From NCBI GenBank assembly GCA_015163845.1, contig JAAOII010000056.1:1-5289 (forward strand): a stretch of DNA of 5,289 nucleotides, given 5' to 3'. The notes under the pieces were generated by a model. It ran no database searches and was not told where the DNA came from. It saw only the letters and a program-made list of their open reading frames with translations. A program made the translations under genes and the position numbers. Positions 1 to 4,715 of the stretch are shown here, piece after piece; positions within the stretch are counted from its first letter, which is position 1, and every line of letters begins with the position of its first letter. The DNA is from Candidatus Portiera sp. (GTDB lineage: Bacteria; Pseudomonadota; Gammaproteobacteria; CBDBNL01; JAAOII01).

Positions 1-908
1 GCACCAATTGTGATGAAGAATAGAGCCAGCAATATGCCCTTAAACGGCTCAATATTACTTTCCAACTCGCGCCTAAATTCACTATTAGCCAAGACCACCC
101 CAGCTAAGAAAGTCCCCAAAGCCGGAGAAAGCCCAACCAAAGACATCAGTGCTGTAATAGATAACACTAGCAACAAAGCAGTCGCAGTAAATATCTCACG
201 CAAGTTAGCTGTGGCAATATAACGGAAAAAAGGTCGCGATAAATAATGTCCCCCAACAACCACAGTGGCTATGGCAGAAATGTTGATTAATGCAATTTGC
301 CAGCCCGGCAATCCTCGCACTAAATTAAAGTCCAAATGGTGGGCAACTTCACCAGGGACTTCCCCAGAAACAGATAAAGAACTAGACAACTCAGGAGATG
401 CCAGCAAGGGCAATAATGCCAATATGGGAATAACTATTATATCTTGGAACAATAGGACAGAAAATGACGATTGTCCGCCATAACTCTTAAGCAGTCCCTT
501 CTCTTCAAGGGTCTGTAATACTATGGCGGTTGAAGACAAAGCAAGAATTAGTCCACAAGCAATAGCATAGTTCCAACTAGCCCCCATTACAAATTTAGCT
601 GCCAAAGCAATCGCTACAGTCGTCAAAGAAACCTGCAGACCTCCCAGTCCCAATAATCTTGAGCGCATATCCCATAGTGATCTTGGTCGCAATTCCAGCC
701 CAATCAAAAATAGCATCATGACCACCCCCAGCTCGACAAAACTCATCAACCCTTCGGTATCTGAACTGACTAAACCTAAAATAGGTCCAGCTAAAAAGCC
801 ACTTAACAAGTAGCCCAATACAGATCCAAGACCTAATCTTTTAGCAATGGGGACGGCAATAACGGCTATGAATAGAAATACCAGCCCGTCTAAAAATAAA
901 GCTTCCAT
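1..908 (-). CDS. Kef-type (CPA2) K+/H+ antiporter, partial: N-terminal 302 residues
   Basis: Membrane antiporter of the CPA2 (KefB/KefC-like) family, expected to exchange K+ or Na+ for protons across the inner membrane. My translation of the minus strand stays open from ATG at 908 to the window start, so the C-terminus is missing, including any RCK/TrkA-N nucleotide-binding domain. Visible family marks are a hydrophobic N-terminus, LIGLELRP at residues 68-75, ALSSTAIVLQTLEEKGLL at 123-140, the ion-site segment FQDIIVIPILALLPLL at 154-169 (Asp156), GLSPALGTFLAGVVLANSE at 259-277, and the loop RRELESNIEPFKG at 279-291 before the helix LLALFFITIGA. A longer polar stretch at about 170-200 separates two helices. 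In the homologues I remember, the loop reads ESDIEPF; here Asp is Asn285. In E. coli KefC the matching residue is Asp264, where changes cause leakage. No KefF/KefG-type ancillary gene is visible. KefB and KefC cannot be told apart without the C-terminus. No Shine-Dalgarno precedes the ATG. Confidence 0.93.
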   Translation of the reverse strand, partial: MEALFLDGLVFLFIAVIAVPIAKRLGLGSVLGYLLSGFLAGPILGLVSSDTEGLMSFVELGVVMMLFLIGLELRPRSLWDMRSRLLGLGGLQVSLTTVAIALAAKFVMGASWNYAIACGLILALSSTAIVLQTLEEKGLLKSYGGQSSFSVLLFQDIIVIPILALLPLLASPELSSSLSVSGEVPGEVAHHLDFNLVRGLPGWQIALINISAIATVVVGGHYLSRPFFRYIATANLREIFTATALLLVLSITALMSLVGLSPALGTFLAGVVLANSEFRRELESNIEPFKGILLALFFITIG

Positions 909-919
909 AATATAGTTCT

Positions 920-928
920 ATTATAACA
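920..928 (-). promoter_or_regulatory. Extended -10 promoter for the Kef-type antiporter gene
   Basis: Read on the minus strand this is TGTTATAAT, a perfect TATAAT (920-925) with the TGn extension that lets sigma70-type promoters work without a good -35. No convincing -35 lies upstream. The expected transcription start, about 7 nt downstream near 913, leaves only about 5 nt before the ATG at 908, so the transcript would be nearly leaderless. This fits the absence of a Shine-Dalgarno sequence. The start site is inferred. Confidence 0.5.
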
Positions 929-941
929 CCTCTAAATGTTC

Positions 942-947
942 TATAAT
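942..947 (+). promoter_or_regulatory. -10 element (TATAAT) for the LysE/RhtB exporter gene
   Basis: A perfect TATAAT ends 6 nt before the ATG at 954, so a start 7 nt downstream of it would fall on the A of that ATG, giving a leaderless mRNA. There is no clear -35 at 16-18 nt spacing and no TGn extension. If this element is real, the in-frame ATG at 936 lies upstream of the transcript and cannot be the start. A TATTAT at 919-924 is an alternative -10 that would include 936. Confidence 0.4.
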
Positions 948-953
948 TTAGTC

Positions 954-1583
954 ATGAACGAACTACATACTTTTCTAGCTATTGCATTAGCACACCTCGT
1001 AGCGGTCTCTAGTCCAGGACCCGACTTTGCCATCATCCTCCGCCAAAGCGTTCGTAATGGCTTCAGCAAGACCTTACCCACCACCATGGGCATAGGTAGC
1101 GGTATACTTGTGCATGTTTTTTATTCGGTGATGGGACTTGGTATAATCATCGCCACCAATCCTATTGCATTCAATACTCTTAAGCTGTGTGGCGTGGGTT
1201 ACTTGCTTTATGTATCTTGGATGATATGGAAATCAAATAGCACTATATCTTCAGTAACCTCTTCAACAAAAACAGCTGGTTCCAGTTTTTGGCAAGCATA
1301 TCGGTTAGGATTCCTAACCAATGCATTGAATGTTAAAGCAACGATATTTTTCCTCTCCGTGTATATTCTAATTGCTGGAAACAGCCCGCTGATATTACAA
1401 ATTATCTATGGTATCTACCTAGCTGTCGCCACATTTGCCTATTTCACTCTCTTAGCTTTTTTGTTAGGTGGCAAACTAAGAGAATTCATCAGCAAACACT
1501 TAATAATCATAGAGAAAATTTCTGCTATGGCTATGGCTGGACTAGCCCTCATCCTATTATTTTACAACCCGCCAGATTTCTAG
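954..1583 (+). CDS. LysE/RhtB-family amino-acid exporter
   Basis: A 209-residue, almost wholly hydrophobic inner-membrane protein of the LysE/RhtB family (threonine, homoserine or lysine efflux type). The family signature SPGPDF sits at residues 20-25 at the end of the first membrane segment, as in E. coli RhtC. It is followed by GIGSGILVHVFYSVMGLG (46-63), GVGYLLYVSWMIW (80-92), a polar Ser/Thr loop at about 94-112, and the second conserved block GFLTNALNVKATIFFLSVY (119-137). Most relatives I recall have NPKA in that block; here it is NVKA. Two further hydrophobic segments end at residue 203. The length matches the family norm of about 205-210. I chose ATG 954 rather than the in-frame ATG 936 because MNELHTFLAIAL aligns with the usual short N-terminus and the six extra codons overlap a perfect TATAAT. 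No Shine-Dalgarno is present at either. The gene is divergent from the Kef gene and convergent with spoT. The exact substrate cannot be assigned. Confidence 0.93.
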   Translation: MNELHTFLAIALAHLVAVSSPGPDFAIILRQSVRNGFSKTLPTTMGIGSGILVHVFYSVMGLGIIIATNPIAFNTLKLCGVGYLLYVSWMIWKSNSTISSVTSSTKTAGSSFWQAYRLGFLTNALNVKATIFFLSVYILIAGNSPLILQIIYGIYLAVATFAYFTLLAFLLGGKLREFISKHLIIIEKISAMAMAGLALILLFYNPPDF

Positions 1584-1609
1584 AGCAGATTTCTAGAGCA
1601 GATTTTAGG
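1573..1609. repeat. 13-bp tandem direct repeat across the exporter stop codon
   Basis: CAGATTTCTAGAG occurs twice back to back (1573-1585 and 1586-1598), followed by a diverged third copy starting CAGATTTTAGG (1599-1609). The first copy holds the last exporter codons and the TAG stop at 1581-1583. Each full copy contains the palindrome TCTAGA. The second copy lies wholly in the short convergent gap before the spoT stop. It looks like a recent slippage duplication. No hairpin plus T-run typical of an intrinsic terminator is visible in this gap. Confidence 0.85.
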
Positions 1610-1611
1610 TG

Positions 1612-1640
1612 TTGACAAAACTAGGTCCTGCTAATTTTAT
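1612..1640 (+). promoter_or_regulatory. Possible promoter antisense to the 3' end of spoT
   Basis: A perfect -35 TTGACA (1612-1617) is followed after 17 nt by TTTTAT (1635-1640), a 4-of-6 match to the -10 consensus. It points rightward into the 3' end of spoT, antisense to it. No open frame of credible coding character lies downstream on the plus strand. It may be chance in AT-rich DNA. Confidence 0.18.
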
Positions 1641-3861
1641 TAACTCCGTTAAGTAAGAGTAATTTACTGATAATCGCCTCAAGATGTTCGCGGTTATGTG
1701 TCAGCATAGTTATCAATAGCACCTTAACATTGGCGGTGCTATGTTCTGTAGTCACTTCTTGGACAGCCACTTGATTATTGGCAAGAGTGTTTACTATGCG
1801 ACTAATTAAGTTGGCATCCTTGGCTGTCTCACATCTTATGCAAACTAGGAAATCATCTTTCTCCATATCTTCTTCCCAGTGGGCATTTATTGCCGAAGAT
1901 GATTTCTTGGCTTTATGGTTCTTGGGGGATACATTACTACACTTGTCACGGTGGATATTTATACCATCTTGCTTAGTTGATATAGCGACTATGGGATCAC
2001 CAGGAATGGGGTGACAACACTTGGCATATTTGATTATTGCCAGTTTATTGTTAATAGCAATAGATGTAGCTTGTTTTTTACTCGCTTTGCCACCTTTGAC
2101 CGCAGCGGGGTTATTACTCGTAGGAATTAAATGAGCTGCTGCCACCAAAGGGGTTATCTCACCTAAACTAATTTTTTCATATAGTTGCTGTTTATCATTT
2201 AGACCATGTTTTGCTAAATAAATACTCCAACTTTCCTCACTAATATCATTTAGTCCATGACTAAAATGACTCATCAAAGAATCACGTAACATCTTTTCAC
2301 CTACTCCATATAGGTCTATATTACGTTGGTTATGAGAATAGTTGGCTATATGACTAAGTGCTTTTGGCGTTACCACAGAAGAACTCCAAGCAATATCTGG
2401 AGCACTGTTAGGATCCACTATAATCTTGATAACTTGACCTGTATACAGCCGTGCATTAAGTGGAGCAGGAACTCTGTCAACTTCACATGCGATACATCTA
2501 GCTCCTAAATCAGTATGAACTGCATAAGCAAAGTCAACTGGAGTGGCACCTTTAGGTAAACTTATTAAGTCCCCATCGGGAGTATAAACAAAAATTTCAT
2601 CTAATGAAAACTCCTGCCTGGCTCTCTGCATAAAATCACTAGTGTTCGCTGACTCCGCTTGGATGCGTGCTAATCCTTGCAACCAAGAATATAATTGTGC
2701 TGGACTTTCTGGACTATTTTTATATATAAAATGGGCTGCTATACCTGACTCGGCAACATTGTCCATTTCCTCAGTCCGAATTTGTATTTCCAGAGGAAAG
2801 CCATTTGGACCTACTAATGATGTGTGCAGAGATTGATAGCCATTTTTTTTAGAATTAGCTATGTAGTCCTTAAATCTTCTAGGTATGGGAGCATATAAAG
2901 AATGCATAATTCCTAGGACTCTATAGCAATTGCTGACAGATGAAACAACTATCCTTATTCCATATACATCCATTATCTGCTGTAGCGATTTTCTATCCGC
3001 AACTGAAGGAGTATCAGAAGATACCCACTCTCTTGTCCCTAAAGACATCTTAGAATAGATACCAGCAAGGTTTTTCCTACGACCGATAATCTTGCATTTG
3101 ATACTATTGGCTTTCATCTCTTTTTCTATTGTTGCAATATTTTTATCAATATAGTCGCGGCGAAAGGCACGGGCCTTTTCCACTGCACTCTTAAATAGTT
3201 CGTGGCGCATAGGATACACGGCAGCAAAGCTTAAGTCCTCTAATTCCATACGCAGTTTTTCCATACCCAATCGGTTTGCTAAAGGAGCATAGATAGCCAT
3301 TGTTTCTTTAGCCATTCTCTTCCGCCTTTCTGGGCTTAAGGATCCTACTGTCTTAAGATTATGTAACCTATCAGAGAATTTTATAAGAATGACCCGTAGA
3401 TCTTTAGCAGTTGCCAGCACTAACTTTTGGAAATTCTCTGATTGGCTAGGAGATAGTTGTGTATCTATTACATTGCCCTTAATATTATCTAACTTGGTTA
3501 ATCCATCAACTATTGTTGCTATGTTGCCGCCAAAATTTTCTTCAATATTTTGTATGCTATATTGTGTATCTTCCACAACATCATGTAACAAAGATGCTGC
3601 TATTGCCTCCACATCTAATTTCATATCAGCAACGGTCTCCGCCACTGCCAATGGATGGGTTATGTAGGGTTCTCCTGAATATCTAGTTTGATTTTTATGT
3701 GCATCATCTGCATAGCGAAAAGCACGAGAAACGATAGCCCGATCCTTGCGTGACATATAGTTAAGTTTCTTATTGAGTGCTCTGAGCTCATCCAACGACT
3801 TACTGCCTGTGGAGCCCATATTGAGTAAAGGGAATTGAAAGTTTTTAATACTTAATTGCAT
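1621..3861 (-). CDS. spoT: Bifunctional (p)ppGpp synthetase/hydrolase (SpoT/Rel)
   Basis: Cytoplasmic enzyme of the stringent response that makes (p)ppGpp from ATP plus GDP/GTP and hydrolyses it. At 746 residues it is slightly longer than E. coli SpoT (about 700). Domain order is complete. The HD hydrolase has His69 (THP), HD 93-94, ED 97-98 and SDRLHN (Asp164, Asn168), so the hydrolase site looks intact. The synthetase has Asp298 (MDVYGIR), the RFKD motif at 329-332 (the RxKD form of bifunctional enzymes), GYQSLHT 341-347 and Glu358 (EIQIRT). The TGS domain spans about 421-482 (FVYTPDG, VDFAYAVHTDLG). A helical region follows, then a Cys/His zinc-finger-type domain with AKCCHPIPGDP (Cys615, Cys616), His637 and Cys641, and an ACT domain at about 668-744. 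Residues 273-296 contain about 14 more residues than E. coli SpoT just before the synthetase core. The N-terminus has 15-22 extra residues; Met15 (ATG at 3819) is an alternative start, and neither start has a Shine-Dalgarno. It lies downstream of rpoZ, as in many proteobacteria, but 181 bp away with its own likely promoter. Confidence 0.97.
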   Translation of the reverse strand: MQLSIKNFQFPLLNMGSTGSKSLDELRALNKKLNYMSRKDRAIVSRAFRYADDAHKNQTRYSGEPYITHPLAVAETVADMKLDVEAIAASLLHDVVEDTQYSIQNIEENFGGNIATIVDGLTKLDNIKGNVIDTQLSPSQSENFQKLVLATAKDLRVILIKFSDRLHNLKTVGSLSPERRKRMAKETMAIYAPLANRLGMEKLRMELEDLSFAAVYPMRHELFKSAVEKARAFRRDYIDKNIATIEKEMKANSIKCKIIGRRKNLAGIYSKMSLGTREWVSSDTPSVADRKSLQQIMDVYGIRIVVSSVSNCYRVLGIMHSLYAPIPRRFKDYIANSKKNGYQSLHTSLVGPNGFPLEIQIRTEEMDNVAESGIAAHFIYKNSPESPAQLYSWLQGLARIQAESANTSDFMQRARQEFSLDEIFVYTPDGDLISLPKGATPVDFAYAVHTDLGARCIACEVDRVPAPLNARLYTGQVIKIIVDPNSAPDIAWSSSVVTPKALSHIANYSHNQRNIDLYGVGEKMLRDSLMSHFSHGLNDISEESWSIYLAKHGLNDKQQLYEKISLGEITPLVAAAHLIPTSNNPAAVKGGKASKKQATSIAINNKLAIIKYAKCCHPIPGDPIVAISTKQDGINIHRDKCSNVSPKNHKAKKSSSAINAHWEEDMEKDDFLVCIRCETAKDANLISRIVNTLANNQVAVQEVTTEHSTANVKVLLITMLTHNREHLEAIISKLLLLNGVNKISRT

Positions 3862-3886
3862 AGTAGAATTAAGTAAAAATATTGGT

Positions 3887-3901
3887 GATAGCCATGCTAT
3901 C
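3887..3901 (-). promoter_or_regulatory. Perfect hairpin at the predicted 5' end of spoT mRNA
   Basis: GATAGC and GCTATC form a perfect 6-bp stem around a 3-nt loop (ATG on the minus strand). It lies 25 nt upstream of the ATG at 3861 and begins almost exactly where a transcript from the 3910-3937 promoter would start (about 3903). A stem-loop at the very 5' end could protect the mRNA from 5'-dependent decay or be a protein site. It is too short and lacks an immediate T-run, so an intrinsic terminator is unlikely. The inverted repeat is seen directly; the role is inferred. Confidence 0.35.
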
Positions 3902-3909
3902 TATTGTGT

Positions 3910-3937
3910 ATTTTAATGGTAGTTGATGTTTTGCCAA
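3910..3937 (-). promoter_or_regulatory. Probable sigma70-type promoter of spoT
   Basis: On the minus strand, TTGGCA (3932-3937, 5 of 6 to TTGACA) is separated by 16 nt from TAAAAT (3910-3915, 5 of 6 to TATAAT). The predicted start near 3903 gives a leader of about 42 nt with no Shine-Dalgarno. It would let spoT be transcribed apart from rpoZ. The assignment rests on motif match and position only. Confidence 0.45.
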
Positions 3938-3940
3938 CTA
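3920..3940. repeat. Inverted repeat overlapping the spoT -35 element
   Basis: TAGTTG (3920-3925) and CAACTA (3935-3940) are perfect 6-bp inverted arms separated by 9 bp. The repeat covers the -35 and part of the spacer of the proposed spoT promoter, a position suited to a small dimeric regulator. Six-base arms can occur by chance. No regulator gene is present in the window. The remainder of the 3862-4042 gap shows no tRNA, small ORF or other gene. Confidence 0.25.
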
Positions 3941-3999
3941 ATAACCCTAAGTCATCCTTTCAATATAATATGAAAACCTACCAATACTTAAGGTCTGAA

Positions 4000-4033
4000 T
4001 GCGGATAACTGATATCATAAGTTCAGCACCGCA
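4000..4033 (-). other. Imperfect stem-loop in the rpoZ 3' region
   Basis: Outer arms TGCGG (4000-4004) and CCGCA (4029-4033) enclose inner arms CTGA (4009-4012) and TCAG (4023-4026), starting about 10 nt beyond the rpoZ stop on the minus strand. There is no T-run on the 3' side, so a classic intrinsic terminator is not supported. It could be a processing structure or a mark of 3'-end stabilisation between rpoZ and spoT. Confidence 0.2.
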
Positions 4034-4042
4034 GATTGTGGT

Positions 4043-4639
4043 TTATTCCTCGTCTTTTGAATCTTCAGAAGCCGTTGCTTTATCTACTGCGGCAGTAGCT
4101 GTATCAAGGTCTCCCTCAGACATATCAGCATCACTATCGGAGTTTTCTTCAGAGTTTTCTTCGGAGTTTTCTTCAGAGTTTTCTTCGGAGTTTTCTTCAG
4201 AGGCCGACAATTCAGCAGCTGACTCATCCATATCTGCTCCATCTAGTTTTTTCGCTGGTCTGCCTCTCTTGCGTGGAATTCCATCTTGCAAATTATCCTT
4301 ACGTTCTTCCGCTTCCTGACGCTCTAATTCATCTTGCTTTTCGCGCTCTTTCCTGTCCTGCAGTTCTTTTTGTGCTACCTGTCTAATTGCTTCCCCTATA
4401 TCTTGCCCATCATCAAGCATCCCAGCAAAATCAGTAGTGGTATTGTATAGAATATTACTATCTATATGTCCTTCTGCAATTTCGCGCAAAGCAATTAAAG
4501 TGCTCCTATCGCCACTTTCTTCTAATCGGGTTTTATGACCACCTATATCTAATTGGCGTGCCCGCATAGCTGCTATATGCACTAACTCAAACCGATTCTT
4601 GACGTTCTTCAAGCAATCATCAACTGTAATTCTTGCCAT
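4043..4639 (-). CDS. rpoZ: RNA polymerase omega subunit with AT-hook and acidic tail
   Basis: The smallest RNA polymerase subunit, which helps fold beta' and forms part of (p)ppGpp site 1. Residues 1-57 carry the omega core: MARITVDDCL, NRFELVHIAAMRARQL (15-30) and ALREIAEGHI (50-59). The N-terminal MARITV matches the MARVTV that contacts (p)ppGpp in E. coli. At 198 residues it is more than twice E. coli omega (91). The extra part has three sections: a highly charged, probably helical stretch rich in Glu/Lys/Arg/Gln at about 86-118; an AT-hook, PRKRGRPAKK, at 122-131; and an acidic Ser/Glu/Asp/Ala tail at 134-198 containing repeated SEEN units. Reading frame and codon use are continuous, with no sign of a frameshift or of fusion to a recognisable domain. 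The start is the only ATG that gives the conserved MAR N-terminus. It has no Shine-Dalgarno and follows an extended -10 promoter. The family call is secure; the tail function is inferred. Confidence 0.96.
   Translation of the reverse strand: MARITVDDCLKNVKNRFELVHIAAMRARQLDIGGHKTRLEESGDRSTLIALREIAEGHIDSNILYNTTTDFAGMLDDGQDIGEAIRQVAQKELQDRKEREKQDELERQEAEERKDNLQDGIPRKRGRPAKKLDGADMDESAAELSASEENSEENSEENSEENSEENSDSDADMSEGDLDTATAAVDKATASEDSKDEE
4137..4202. repeat. 12-bp tandem repeat (24-bp higher-order unit) in the rpoZ tail
   Basis: On the plus strand the unit TCRGAGTTTTCT occurs five times in a row (4137-4196), followed by a truncated sixth copy TCAGAG (4197-4202). The third base alternates G, A, G, A, G, A, so the true period is 24 bp and the array grew by duplicating a two-unit block. 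In rpoZ it encodes repeated Ser-Glu-Glu-Asn. The unit is a multiple of 3, so copy-number change would lengthen or shorten the acidic tail without breaking the frame. Confidence 0.95.
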
Positions 4640-4651
4640 AATTTAATATTC

Positions 4652-4679
4652 GTTTATGTTTATATGTTTATATATTTAT
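4652..4679. repeat. AT-rich short tandem repeats in the rpoZ leader
   Basis: On the plus strand GTTTAT is followed by two copies of GTTTATAT and then ATTTAT. In the rpoZ transcript they read as ATAAAC-type repeats, 13-40 nt upstream of the start codon, inside the predicted leader. They leave the leader A/U-rich and unstructured, which can support initiation without a Shine-Dalgarno. They also form long A/T tracts of the kind AT-hooks bind. Confidence 0.6.
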
Positions 4680-4698
4680 GAAAATCTAAATATACCTT

Positions 4699-4707
4699 AT
4701 TATAGCA
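4699..4707 (-). promoter_or_regulatory. Extended -10 promoter of rpoZ
   Basis: On the minus strand this is TGCTATAAT, a perfect -10 (4699-4704) with the TGn extension, starting 8 nt after the stop codon of the SPOR gene. A TTGCTA just upstream is spaced only 12 nt away, too close to act as a -35. The predicted start near 4692 gives a leader of about 52 nt. rpoZ may therefore be expressed on its own as well as by read-through from the SPOR gene. Confidence 0.5.
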
Positions 4708-4715
4708 TATATTTT

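Noticed and set aside
10..483. Two plus-strand open frames opposite the Kef gene
   Set aside because: The minus strand encodes a continuous antiporter with many family motifs. The plus frames are low-complexity shadows.
936..953. Upstream ATG at 936 as the exporter start
   Set aside because: It adds six residues (MFYNLV) not expected at the short N-terminus of LysE/RhtB proteins and overlaps a perfect -10. It cannot be excluded if transcription starts upstream.
1778..3667. Plus-strand open frames of 60-92 codons within spoT
   Set aside because: All lie opposite conserved SpoT domains and show no coding features of their own.
3862..4042. tRNA, small RNA or small protein gene in the rpoZ-spoT gap
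   Set aside because: No cloverleaf arms, no TTCRANY-type loop and no credible open frame were found. Only promoter-like and short inverted-repeat signals are supported.
4137..4202. CRISPR array
   Set aside because: The repeats are 12 bp, directly adjacent without spacers, and in frame inside rpoZ, so this is a coding tandem repeat.
3999..4319. Plus-strand open frame with repeated FSSE units opposite rpoZ
   Set aside because: It is the antisense reading of the rpoZ tail repeats. The minus-strand frame encodes a clear omega protein, and the plus frame has no start signal or family resemblance.
4688..4714. Inverted repeat AAATATA-13 nt-TATATTT followed by T residues, as a terminator
   Set aside because: The arms are pure A/T and would be very weak. 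The interval is better explained by the rpoZ extended -10 element it contains.
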